Source: Mediannikoviicoccus sp037890055
Lineage (GTDB): Bacteria; Bacillota; Clostridia; Tissierellales; Peptoniphilaceae
Assembly: GCA_037890055.1 (NCBI GenBank)
Contig: JBBKBD010000014.1
Reading direction: 5' to 3' (one strand)
Length of the DNA stretch: 48,847 nt
Shown here in pieces: positions 30,212 through 39,226 of the stretch. The notes beneath the pieces are model-generated. The model ran no database searches and was not told where the DNA came from. It saw only the letters and a program-made list of their open reading frames with translations. Numbering within the stretch: position 1 is the stretch's first letter; each line of letters starts with the position of its first letter. Position numbers and translations under genes: made by a program.

Positions 30212-32035
30212 CTATACAACAGTTAAAAACCCAAGATAATATGCCGAAAAAATCTGAGCTATAAATATTAGTAGTAATCCACTGTTTTTGATACTTCTTT
30301 CTTTGAAAATTGCATATCCTCCACATAAAATCCCTATAATACTAAAACACCATCCAGCAATAATAATAATCATAAGTTCATGAGCAAGAATTTCATATAT
30401 TGAAAACCAATGAGCCATTCCTGTAATTCCAGAAATCCCAAGCATAGCTCCACAAATATATAGATATATATGATGTCGCATACATCTCTTCCACCTTTGT
30501 AGCGTTGAAATGATGCATATAATCAGTAATGTTAAAAATAATAATGTGGTTGATATATAAGTTCCCAAGCTGAACAAAAATGCTATTTTCCCTTGTGTGT
30601 TAGTGGCAGGGATATAATCATGAGCTAATCTAAAGCTCATAGAATGTACTTTGCCGTCATTTATATTAAAAGCAAGTATTTTTTCTTCAGGACTCGCATC
30701 CTTACAAAAGAAAATGTTAGAATCTATTTGTTCGTAATATTGCTTTTTATCTTCAAATGGCATGGTAAGACAAAGACGATTTCCATCTGTCACTCTAATG
30801 GAAATCATTTGCTTTTTCCCTTGTATTTTTCCAACATTTTTCAATGCAGAGCGGGCAGGAAGATAATCTCCGCTTAACATCTTGAGATCTAAATTTTCTT
30901 TTATCTTTTTTTCATCAGCTTCTGTATATGCAATTTTTTCCATAATCTCTGAGCAAAACTCCGTCTCCATTACATTTGTCAATATTAAAATTGCTCTCTC
31001 ATTTTTCGGTTCTACCCATATTTGTGTTTTGAATCCGTATGTTCCACCTTCATGTCCATGCATTTCCGGATTATTCGCATATTGCCAGAAGCCGTGAGAT
31101 AAACCTGAATTTGCACCATAGGAGCGATAGGTTTCTGTAAACATTTCTTTTTTAGTATGAGGATTATTAAACAATAGATTATCTTTATCATTATTTTTAG
31201 CCAGCTCTTGTGCATAATTCAACAAATCCCCAGCTGAGCCATTCATTCCACCAGCAGGGTACATTCTTAAATACATATTCGGTTCTTTGCGGAATCCCTT
31301 TTCAAAAAAAGAATAACCGACTGCCTTTCTTGCCAAAATCGTAGGATTATCATTTTGAAATGGACCTATCGATGTATTGTTCATATCTAAAGGTTTCAAA
31401 ATGTGTTCATTTACATATTCTTTGTAATTTTGACCACTCACTCTTTCTACAATAAATGCAGCTAATGCAGCGCCCCAGTTAGAATATGCGCTTACCTTGC
31501 CCGGTGAAAATACCTGTTCGGGTTGATGTGAGGACAAGACTTCGGCTAATGTAAATTCCTTATCACTTTCAAAATAGCGAAGGTTAATAAGCTGCTCCTC
31601 GAAGCCCGCCGTATGATTCATGAGATGACGCATTGTAATAGGTGTATCATAGTGTAAATTTTTCAAAAAACCTTTTGGTAGATAGTTGCGAATATCCGCA
31701 TCCAAATCAATTTTTCCTTCTTCATTTAATTGCATCACACCTACCCATATAAAGGTTTTTGATATTGATCCCCATTCAAAAACTGTGTTTTCAGGATCCA
31801 TAGGTATATTTTTTTCTAAATCAGCGTATCCGTAGGCTTTTGAAAACACAATTTCTCCGTGTTCAGATACAATGACACATGCACCTGGAACGCTTTTACC
31901 TATATACGCATCCGCAACTTTATCAATAACAGTTTCGTAATGTTCAGTTTCTTCCGCAGCAAAAATAAAGGAACGCGGAAATAAAACGACAAAGGCAAAA
32001 GCAATGAAACAACTCAAAATGACGATTTTTTTCAT
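30212..32035 (-). CDS. Membrane-anchored serine hydrolase, beta-lactamase class C fold
   Basis: A 607-residue protein. Residues 1-26 are a signal peptide. The catalytic domain of the PF00144 fold has Ser90-x-x-Lys93 in GSISK, Tyr184-Ser-Asn186 and His328-Glu-Gly330. Residues about 365-480 form an extra beta domain. The last 110 residues contain several transmembrane helices, which would hold the enzyme on the outer face of the membrane. The family includes peptidases and esterases as well as beta-lactamases, so a resistance role should not be assumed. Its start overlaps the MATE stop by 4 bases, at the end of the cargo operon. Confidence 0.85.
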   Translation of the reverse strand: MKKIVILSCFIAFAFVVLFPRSFIFAAEETEHYETVIDKVADAYIGKSVPGACVIVSEHGEIVFSKAYGYADLEKNIPMDPENTVFEWGSISKTFIWVGVMQLNEEGKIDLDADIRNYLPKGFLKNLHYDTPITMRHLMNHTAGFEEQLINLRYFESDKEFTLAEVLSSHQPEQVFSPGKVSAYSNWGAALAAFIVERVSGQNYKEYVNEHILKPLDMNNTSIGPFQNDNPTILARKAVGYSFFEKGFRKEPNMYLRMYPAGGMNGSAGDLLNYAQELAKNNDKDNLLFNNPHTKKEMFTETYRSYGANSGLSHGFWQYANNPEMHGHEGGTYGFKTQIWVEPKNERAILILTNVMETEFCSEIMEKIAYTEADEKKIKENLDLKMLSGDYLPARSALKNVGKIQGKKQMISIRVTDGNRLCLTMPFEDKKQYYEQIDSNIFFCKDASPEEKILAFNINDGKVHSMSFRLAHDYIPATNTQGKIAFLFSLGTYISTTLLFLTLLIICIISTLQRWKRCMRHHIYLYICGAMLGISGITGMAHWFSIYEILAHELMIIIIAGWCFSIIGILCGGYAIFKERSIKNSGLLLIFIAQIFSAYYLGFLTVV

Positions 32036-33411
32036 GATATCTCACCAACATTAACCTTGTTTATTTCCTGTGCAAGCTTAGTAATGCGCTTGTATTCACT
32101 AATTAGCAATATAATGGCAATCAAAATTATAACGACATCATTCAAAGGCAACGCCAGCCATACTCCGAGAACATTTTCGTTCAGAAAACGAGGTAATATC
32201 AATACTAAAGGGATTACAAGCGCAAGTTGCCTTAGTATAACCATTACTCCTGCCTGCTTTGCTTTACCGATAGCCTGAAAATAAGTGACTGTCATTATGA
32301 GCATGCCATAAGTAGGAAATATGCAGTACATAAGCCTAAAATTAGATAATCCTGAACTTACAATAACTGAATCGGTAATAAATGCAGATAATATCTGCAC
32401 TGAAAAAATTTCAATTATGGCAAAGAAAAATCCGGCAAGACAAGTAGAACCTATAATAAATACATTCGTAAGTTTTTTAACCCTTATATATTCTTTTGCT
32501 CCGAAATTTGTTCCGACAGCGGGCTGCATCCCTTGACTCATTCCCCATATCGGAACAAATGCAAGCTGCATAACTCTTTGAGCGGCTCCCATAAGAGCTA
32601 TTTGCTTTTCTCCGCCAAAATGCACTGCCGTATTATATACAACTGTCATTTGAACCAACATCATAATTTGCATGAGCATAGCGCTCATTCCCACGGAAAA
32701 AATTTCAGGTAATAAATCTTTTGCAGGTTTTATCCCATGAAAACGAACCACCGGACTTTTTTTCAAGAAGTATATTAAGGTGACCAAAGCTTGACTGATT
32801 TGAGAAATCACAGTTGCGATTGCAACAGCTTGCGGTCCTCGAGATGGCATAAACAGAATGAATATAGGATCTAATATAATATTTAAAATAGCACCAGCCG
32901 CCATGATTCCCATTGCAATTCCCATGCGACCCTCTGCCCTTATTACCATATTTGCACCCTGCATAAAATTTACGAATATGGAGCCGAGATATACTGTTCT
33001 TAAATAAGAAACACCCATCTCCATCACTTCACCGCCGGCACCAGATAAGCGTAAAAATTCAGGAGCAAATATGATACCGATAATCATAACTACTGATGAT
33101 AAAACGATTACCAAGAAAGTTAGATTTCCTATAATCTTATCCACGGTTTCTTTATCTTTTTTTCCGATTGCCCGAGAAAGTACAGAGCCCGAACCTATCC
33201 CAAGAAGAACAGCAATCGCATTATTGATTAATACAAACGGAGATGCCGCCGAAACTGCACTCATGGCATCGGTTCCCACCATTTGCCCGACATAAATTGA
33301 ATCGACAAAGGCATATAATCCTACTATCAGTTGACCCAAAATTGCCGGCAAACTAAGATGAATCATCAATTTCCAAGGATTTTCCATAAGTAATTTATCA
33401 CGAACATCCAT
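32032..33411 (-). CDS. MATE-family efflux transporter
   Basis: A 459-residue, 12-helix multidrug/oligosaccharidyl-lipid/polysaccharide family exporter (MENPWKLMIHLSLPAILGQLIVGLYAFVDSIYVGQMVG...). The two six-helix halves both show the G-x-G-S and Q-G-A-N patterns. MATE proteins export small molecules by Na+ or H+ antiport. In this operon it may export the product or conjugate handled by the upstream import and modification genes. It follows the first ECF ATPase by 21 bases. Confidence 0.93.
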   Translation of the reverse strand: MDVRDKLLMENPWKLMIHLSLPAILGQLIVGLYAFVDSIYVGQMVGTDAMSAVSAASPFVLINNAIAVLLGIGSGSVLSRAIGKKDKETVDKIIGNLTFLVIVLSSVVMIIGIIFAPEFLRLSGAGGEVMEMGVSYLRTVYLGSIFVNFMQGANMVIRAEGRMGIAMGIMAAGAILNIILDPIFILFMPSRGPQAVAIATVISQISQALVTLIYFLKKSPVVRFHGIKPAKDLLPEIFSVGMSAMLMQIMMLVQMTVVYNTAVHFGGEKQIALMGAAQRVMQLAFVPIWGMSQGMQPAVGTNFGAKEYIRVKKLTNVFIIGSTCLAGFFFAIIEIFSVQILSAFITDSVIVSSGLSNFRLMYCIFPTYGMLIMTVTYFQAIGKAKQAGVMVILRQLALVIPLVLILPRFLNENVLGVWLALPLNDVVIILIAIILLISEYKRITKLAQEINKVNVGEIS

Positions 33412-33432
33412 TATAAAAACCCTCCTTGTCCT

Positions 33433-34830
33433 TTATTTTTGCGTTTTATCGATACTTATTCTGTATTCACAGCAAGCATCCATAAATTCCTCATCATGAG
33501 TGATTACCAAAATAGTTTTTTCTTTTTCTGCAGCTTTCTTTAGTTCCCTTGCAATCAAAAACATATTTTCGGCATCCAAGCCACTGGTCGGTTCGTCAAG
33601 TATCAAAATATCTTTACCTGACAACAACGCACAGCATACTGCAAGTCTTTGTTTTTGACCTCCCGACAAGGAAGCAGGATGAGAATCTTTATATTCGTAT
33701 AAACACATATCCTTAAGCAATTTTTTTGCATTTTCTAAATTCTCTGCATCATATTTTGTTCCAAGCAAAAGTTCTTTTGAAATGCTTTCTGTAAAAAATT
33801 GTGTCCCTGTGTCATTTGAACAGTAATAGGTATGTTTGCAAAGTTCTCTGTACCCTGCCTTCTCACCATGAATATAAACATTACCTTCTGTTAATTTTTC
33901 AAGTCCGCTTAAAATTAAAGCTAAACTGGTTTTTCCCGCACCATTGTTGCCTGTGATTGCAGTAACACTTTTCTCATTAGCAAAAATATCCACATTTTTT
34001 AATATTTGTTTTTTATTTTTCTTGAGAGAGAGCCTTTCTCCTTGTATTGCAATATTGTCCGTTCGGGGTGGGGCAATCTGTTTTGTAAAAGGTTTATTTA
34101 TAATACGGCGAAGTCCCTTTGAAATGCGTTCCAAGTCATTCATTGTACTAAATTCTAAAGAAGAATATTCATGCTGTATCTGTCCGTCTTTCATATATAA
34201 ATACCTGTCGGCAAGTTCTTCTGTCCAACTGAGACGATGCTCGGCAATCAGCAATGTGTATCCTGCTTTCTTTAACTGCATAAGGATGTTTTTCATTTGA
34301 ATGATGCCGTCTTTGTCCAGATTTGCAGTCGGCTCATCAAACACAAAAACCTCCGGATGCATTGCATATACAGAAGCTACTGCTGCTCGTTGTTTTTCAC
34401 CACTTGAAAGCAAATCTAAGGAAATCTTTCCTATGTTTTCCAATCTCATCTTATGAATAGCATCCTTTGTTCTTTTTTGAATTTCAAACTTTGAGAAACC
34501 GTAATTTTCACATCCAAATGCTATTTCACCCTCAAGCTCTGATGAAAAGAATTGTCTTTGAGGATCTTGAAATATGCTGCCAACAATTTTACCGATATCA
34601 TAGGACGGCATCATTTCAATATCTTTTCCTGCAATTCGTATACTGCCTTTTTTTGTTCCTTTGTAATATTTTGGAGCAAGACCGTTGATAAGTCTTGTAA
34701 TGGTCGTTTTTCCACATCCTGATTTTCCTGTCAAAACCACACATTCACCGGCTTTTATCACTAAATTTATATTCGTCACACCATAATTGCTATCCGCATA
34801 CTGAAAGGAAACATTCTGTAAGTCGATCAT
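33433..34830 (-). CDS. ECF transporter, duplicated ATPase (copy 1)
   Basis: A 465-residue tandem ABC ATPase. The first nucleotide-binding domain has Walker A GKSGCGKTT, signature LSSGEKQR and DEPTANLD. The second has GNNGAGKTS, LSGGQKQR and DEPTSGLD. Fused EcfA pairs power group II-like ECF importers. The ATG at 34830 overlaps the EcfT stop by 4 bases (ATGA); the longer ORF at 34878 is not needed. Closely similar in layout to copy 2 at 40967-42436. Signature 1 has Ser instead of Gly (LSSGE), a mild deviation. Confidence 0.92.
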   Translation of the reverse strand: MIDLQNVSFQYADSNYGVTNINLVIKAGECVVLTGKSGCGKTTITRLINGLAPKYYKGTKKGSIRIAGKDIEMMPSYDIGKIVGSIFQDPQRQFFSSELEGEIAFGCENYGFSKFEIQKRTKDAIHKMRLENIGKISLDLLSSGEKQRAAVASVYAMHPEVFVFDEPTANLDKDGIIQMKNILMQLKKAGYTLLIAEHRLSWTEELADRYLYMKDGQIQHEYSSLEFSTMNDLERISKGLRRIINKPFTKQIAPPRTDNIAIQGERLSLKKNKKQILKNVDIFANEKSVTAITGNNGAGKTSLALILSGLEKLTEGNVYIHGEKAGYRELCKHTYYCSNDTGTQFFTESISKELLLGTKYDAENLENAKKLLKDMCLYEYKDSHPASLSGGQKQRLAVCCALLSGKDILILDEPTSGLDAENMFLIARELKKAAEKEKTILVITHDEEFMDACCEYRISIDKTQK

Positions 34831-35522
34831 ATTCTCATGCCTCCTATCCATAAATAACCCGATATCAAAGCGAACCATAAAATCATGGCAAATATATCCG
34901 TTATTTCAATCTTGCTCTCATAGTAGCTGCTTCTTTTCCCCGGTGATTCCCCACCTCTTGCAATAGCTGAAACGGAAAGCTGATCTGCTATCATCAAGAT
35001 TCTGACGAGTAGGGGAATCAGCACATATTCACATGTCTTTGCAGGTGCTTGCAATATCTGTTTAAGACCTGTCAAATTTCTGTTTTTCATAGATAGATAC
35101 ACACTCCTTAACTCCGATTTCATGGTAGGGAAGAATCTAAATACTACAAGGACACCCAAAATAACGGATGTAGGAAGGTGAATGGAACTTAGGAATGCCG
35201 AAATTTTTCCAGGCGGTGTTGTAATCAAATCCCATGATACCAAGAAAGCAGGAGAAAGATTCCAAAGCATCAGCACATAAAACTCCGAAAAAATCAGCAT
35301 ATGAAGTCCGAAACGTTGTATGGCGTAGAGTAAAATTCCCAATAAGATATAGAATATGCCGTAATCAAATACGATTTTCCATTTCCCTTGTATACCTAAA
35401 TATAAAAAAGTGGCAATTGTAAGGATGCAGCTGAAAACGACATCTTTTCCCATATAAATGGCTATTAGTACACAAATGAATCCCCATATTTTAGTTATGA
35501 CAGCAAAAGAAATTTTTCTCAT
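34827..35522 (-). CDS. ECF transporter T component (copy 1)
   Basis: A 231-residue membrane protein of the EcfT/CbiQ family with 4-5 hydrophobic helices and the conserved cytoplasmic region FRFFPTMKSELRSVYLSMKNRNL. The C-terminal AxARGGE-like SVSAIARGGESPGKR is the ARG motif that couples to the ATPases. The ATG at 35522 overlaps the S-component stop (TAATG). The longer frame up to 35627 lies inside the S gene. Confidence 0.88.
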   Translation of the reverse strand: MRKISFAVITKIWGFICVLIAIYMGKDVVFSCILTIATFLYLGIQGKWKIVFDYGIFYILLGILLYAIQRFGLHMLIFSEFYVLMLWNLSPAFLVSWDLITTPPGKISAFLSSIHLPTSVILGVLVVFRFFPTMKSELRSVYLSMKNRNLTGLKQILQAPAKTCEYVLIPLLVRILMIADQLSVSAIARGGESPGKRSSYYESKIEITDIFAMILWFALISGYLWIGGMRI

Positions 35523-36130
35523 TATAGAAGTCCCGTTTTTTTGAAATGTTTTCCCATAATTTTTTTTCCTGCCAGACCACCCGCAAGCCCACATATCGCC
35601 GTAAAGATAATAATGAATATAATCCATCCGGGAGTCTTATAGTAGCTGATATATGAGTCTATATAGCTTTGATCCATGCCACCGCTTTTTGCAAAGCTGT
35701 AATAGGTTTCCCAAAAGAACCAAATCGGCAGTAAATTGACACCGTTATATAAAAGACTGGCAACAGTCCACGATGCTATAATTTGTTTTGAATTCCTTTC
35801 AGAACAATCTTTCCACAAGATTGCTTCGCATATCATACCAATTGCAACAAAGTACGGTAAAAGATACCAGTTCCCCATCAACAGATAAATCATACCGACG
35901 ATACTCATATAAACAAGGCTGACAAAGTGCTTCCTTACCCGACACAAAAGCAGATAATAGACAGGTGCACATAAGAACATGGTAAAACCAACTGATAAAA
36001 CCATACTGACAAAATGATTGGTCATGCATACCATATTTACAATAAACTGGATGAGAATGAGAAAGAGACTCAACAGAGCAGCCGCAATGACATCTTTAAT
36101 TTCCCATTTTAATGCTTTATTTTTTTTCAT
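35522..36130 (-). CDS. ECF S component, MptD/Trep_Strep family (copy 1)
   Basis: A 202-residue, about six-helix substrate-binding membrane protein with the Trep_Strep (MptD) ending GGLAGKKIMGKHFKKTGLL. This family's substrates are not established. With the T and ATPase subunits encoded next it makes a full ECF importer. Copy 2 (43138-43737) has the same ending pattern but diverges strongly elsewhere, suggesting different substrates or a specialised pair. Confidence 0.88.
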   Translation of the reverse strand: MKKNKALKWEIKDVIAAALLSLFLILIQFIVNMVCMTNHFVSMVLSVGFTMFLCAPVYYLLLCRVRKHFVSLVYMSIVGMIYLLMGNWYLLPYFVAIGMICEAILWKDCSERNSKQIIASWTVASLLYNGVNLLPIWFFWETYYSFAKSGGMDQSYIDSYISYYKTPGWIIFIIIFTAICGLAGGLAGKKIMGKHFKKTGLL

Positions 36131-36149
36131 TTATTTTCCTCCGTAAATA

Positions 36150-36890
36150 TTACTTTTGAGCTTTGATGATAAAGGTCGGCATCGTGCGATACCTGCGTGC
36201 CATAAAAGGATTCCAATACTTTTCCTGTAACAGTGTCTCTGTTTCAATGTTCTTAAAACCTGTTTCTCTGCATGTTTCCAAATCCCATTCCGGGCGTTTT
36301 ATATAACTTAAAGGGAGTTTTTTCAATTCGTCCATCATATCTGTATCATGATAATAATCCTGAAATTTGCCGTAGCGTTTTGTTAAAATGTTTTCATCTG
36401 ACTGAAAGAGCTTTGCCTGTTCCTCTCCCCAAAAAGGGAAAAGCCAATTTGCATCTAAATTCAGCATACAACCGCCGGATTTCAAAATTCTGTACCACTG
36501 CGCATAAACTTTTTTCGGATTATTAAATAGCCAAAAGGCATGTCTTGAGACCACTGCATTAAAGGTATTATCGGGAAAATCCACTAACTCTGTGTCTTTA
36601 AGCATAAAAGTGATTTTATTTGAAAATCCTAACTCCTCAGATATTTTTTCAGCTTCCTTGAGCATTGCGACATTATTGTCTATTGCAATGACATCACACC
36701 CAATTTGTGCAAGAAGCAGCGAAATAAACCCGGTTCCACATCCGACATCTAAAATTTTGTTTTTTTGACAATCTCCAAGACACCGTTCTAACAAATCTCT
36801 CCATTCCAGACCTCTTTCTTCTATTTCTTGAAGAAGAAACATTTTCATTTTTCCGGCATCCCCGGACCATTTTTCCTCAGCCCTATTCAT
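36150..36890 (-). CDS. SAM-dependent methyltransferase, class I
   Basis: A 246-residue methyltransferase. Motif I is ILDVGCGTGFISLLLAQ, followed by VIAIDNNVAML and the motif II/III-like DNTFNAVVSRHAFWLF and LKSGGCMLNLD. The substrate is a small molecule, to judge by the UbiE-like pattern. It lies between the ATC-hydrolase-like gene and the ECF S component, within one operon, so it likely modifies the transported compound. Confidence 0.88.
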   Translation of the reverse strand: MNRAEEKWSGDAGKMKMFLLQEIEERGLEWRDLLERCLGDCQKNKILDVGCGTGFISLLLAQIGCDVIAIDNNVAMLKEAEKISEELGFSNKITFMLKDTELVDFPDNTFNAVVSRHAFWLFNNPKKVYAQWYRILKSGGCMLNLDANWLFPFWGEEQAKLFQSDENILTKRYGKFQDYYHDTDMMDELKKLPLSYIKRPEWDLETCRETGFKNIETETLLQEKYWNPFMARRYRTMPTFIIKAQK

Positions 36891-37475
36891 TTAACTTTCC
36901 CCTTTCCTATTTATGAAGCAAAAGTCGCATTTTTCACCGTTCATTCCCAGTGTCTGACTTCTTTCAAATACAAATCCCTTTATATTTCCGAATACGATAT
37001 GATCACACAGACAGAATATCTCACAAAGCTCTGGGCATTCAAAAAAATTGCAGGTATCCGCCCAAAGGCACTTGAGCACATCGACACGGTAGTATTCCCC
37101 GTCATCCGACAGGATTCTGCTTTTCCATATTTCATCGCCCGACATCCCTTTTTTCATAAACAAGCGGAACAGCCTGAAAAACCCGGGGATATAAAAAAAT
37201 GTTTTCAAAAGCTTATGTGCCTTTTGGGCAACATAAAATGAATACTCCTTTACCAATTCTTTTGCCTCATTTTTTGAAAGCCCTTTATCTATGAAACATC
37301 GGTATAGGGCTATATTTGAAATAATGCTTCTTTTTTGCCTTTTTTTCTGTTTTTCCGTCCATGATCCTTGATTGATTTCTTTGATGAGCTGCTTCATTTT
37401 TGTTTTATGTTCCGCATCTATTTTTTTTAATATCTGTGCATTTAACTTTCCGAAGTAAAATTTTTTGTATGTCAT
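36891..37475 (-). CDS. ATC-hydrolase-like protein (PF14196-type)
   Basis: A 194-residue protein with the C-terminal cysteine pattern of the L-2-amino-thiazoline-4-carboxylate hydrolase family: WADTCNFFECPELCEIFCLCDH, then GFVFERSQTLGMNGEKCDFCF. The N-terminal half is helical and basic. In Pseudomonas ATC hydrolase opens a thiazoline ring during cysteine synthesis; most relatives are uncharacterised. The ATG at 37475 overlaps the ABC gene stop as ATGA. A thiazoline-cleaving or binding role would fit a metallophore, but that is inference. Confidence 0.75.
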   Translation of the reverse strand: MTYKKFYFGKLNAQILKKIDAEHKTKMKQLIKEINQGSWTEKQKKRQKRSIISNIALYRCFIDKGLSKNEAKELVKEYSFYVAQKAHKLLKTFFYIPGFFRLFRLFMKKGMSGDEIWKSRILSDDGEYYRVDVLKCLWADTCNFFECPELCEIFCLCDHIVFGNIKGFVFERSQTLGMNGEKCDFCFINRKGES

Positions 37476-39226
37476 TCCAGGCCTCCTAATTTCCATCCAA
37501 TTGCATTTCCCCGAATTTCAACAAATCGTCGATAAAGTCCTTCCTGCTGTATCAGCTCCTGATGTTTTCCTCTTTGCACAATTCGTCCATTTTCAAGAAC
37601 AAGAATTTGATCTGCTTCTCGAACTGTATTCAACCTGTGAGCAATCATCAGAAGCGTTTTATTTTTTGTCAGCTCTGAAATAGCCTGCTGCAATTCCCGT
37701 TCGTTTTCAGGATCGACACTTGCCGTAGCCTCATCTAAAATGACAACAGGTGCATCTTTCAAAATCGCTCGTGCGATAGAGATTCGCTGCTTCTCACCGC
37801 CGGAAAGGGTTGCACCTCCTTCTCCAATCTTTGTTTGGTATCCATCCGGAAGTGCGGATATGAAATCATGGCAGCATGCTTTCTTTGCCGCGGACACTAT
37901 TTCTTCTTTTGTTGACTGCGGTTTTCCAAAAAGAATGTTATTTTCAATGGTATCTTCAAAAAGGTAAACCCTTTGAAACACAATGGAAAAATTCTTAAGA
38001 AGGCTATCGCAAGTATAGTCTTTTACATTAACGCCACCTAAAAGAATCTCACCATCTTTTACGTCCCAAAAGCGTGCAATTAAACTGCAAAGGGTCGTCT
38101 TTCCTGAGCCTGATGGTCCTACAATGGCACAGCTCGTACCTTGAGGAACAGAAAAGCTTACATCGTGCAGAATTTCCTTTTCCTCATATGCAAAGGAAAT
38201 GTTTGAAACGGTTATGTCGTATGCTTTCGGGATAAGGTCTGTTCCCTTTTCATCAAGAAGGGGAATATTGGATATTGTTTCCAATCTGTCTAAAGAAGCA
38301 TCCACAACTCTTGCAACGGCAGCCGTACTTCCTGCAAGCTCCACAGTCGTATAAATCATAAAGCTTGCGACAATAAGGAGCAGGCACTTTTCAGGAGTTA
38401 TTTCTCCGTTCATAAGCAGGTATGGTGCAACAACAAGGATTGCGAATCTGGCAAATTTGAATATCATTTGAAAGACGGCAGCTAAGCCGGAGAAAACTTT
38501 TTCTAAAGCGATGTTTGCCTCTGCGCTTTCATTGATTGCAGCGTCTACGGATTTGTCCGAACGGTCGGCAAGTCCGAATGCCTTTATCACGGACATCCCC
38601 TGTATATATTCTAAAATGCCTGTAACAAGTCCGGCCTGTGCAGCTTGCCTGCGCGGAGAATATTTCATACCAGCTTTTTGTGTTTTTGCGTACACACAAA
38701 GGGAAAGAAAAAGCCCTATGAACATCAAAACTCCAATTTTCCATTCATAAAACAAAAGCCATATCCCTATCACTGCAGCGTGGATAAATCCTCCGGCTAC
38801 CGCTTCCATGACGGTAACTGCATTGGTTTCCAGATCTCCAAGTGTTGTAGTAACTGCCGCTGTAATATCTCCAAGGCGATGCTCATTAAAATATCCCATA
38901 GGTACGCGTTTTAATTTTTCGCCAAGCTCCATGCGCCATTTGGAACACATGGAAAAGCTTCCAAGGGTTCTTTTTACAGCGGAAAGATTCGTAAATAGAA
39001 TGCGTCCTGAAATACTTAAAAGCATAATCCCCAAGGCTGCCCATATTGTTTTAATCGACATGAAGCCACTTGAAAGTGATAATAGTATTCCGTTCAAAAC
39101 TGCAAGCACAGCCATAATGGGAAGCATCTCAAACACGGAATTGCACATATGAAAAATAAACGATAAAATCAATCTTTTTCTTTCCATTCCGGAAAAATCC
39201 AAAAGTCGTCTGAACATCTGAATCAT
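37472..39226 (-). CDS. ABC transporter, YbtQ/IrtB-like half
   Basis: A 584-residue half-transporter: six transmembrane helices (residues about 15-310) and a C-terminal ATPase with Walker A GPSGSGKTT, signature LSGGEKQR and Walker B VVILDEATASVDPENE. The type IV exporter fold with this D-P-E-N-E signature matches YbtPQ/IrtAB proteins, which import metal-siderophore complexes despite the exporter fold. It overlaps its partner by 4 bases, indicating a heterodimer. Confidence 0.88.
   Translation of the reverse strand: MIQMFRRLLDFSGMERKRLILSFIFHMCNSVFEMLPIMAVLAVLNGILLSLSSGFMSIKTIWAALGIMLLSISGRILFTNLSAVKRTLGSFSMCSKWRMELGEKLKRVPMGYFNEHRLGDITAAVTTTLGDLETNAVTVMEAVAGGFIHAAVIGIWLLFYEWKIGVLMFIGLFLSLCVYAKTQKAGMKYSPRRQAAQAGLVTGILEYIQGMSVIKAFGLADRSDKSVDAAINESAEANIALEKVFSGLAAVFQMIFKFARFAILVVAPYLLMNGEITPEKCLLLIVASFMIYTTVELAGSTAAVARVVDASLDRLETISNIPLLDEKGTDLIPKAYDITVSNISFAYEEKEILHDVSFSVPQGTSCAIVGPSGSGKTTLCSLIARFWDVKDGEILLGGVNVKDYTCDSLLKNFSIVFQRVYLFEDTIENNILFGKPQSTKEEIVSAAKKACCHDFISALPDGYQTKIGEGGATLSGGEKQRISIARAILKDAPVVILDEATASVDPENERELQQAISELTKNKTLLMIAHRLNTVREADQILVLENGRIVQRGKHQELIQQEGLYRRFVEIRGNAIGWKLGGLE

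Noticed and set aside
30212..32035. Antibiotic-resistance beta-lactamase
   Set aside because: The fold is shared with many peptidases and esterases, and the context is transport; resistance cannot be claimed from sequence.
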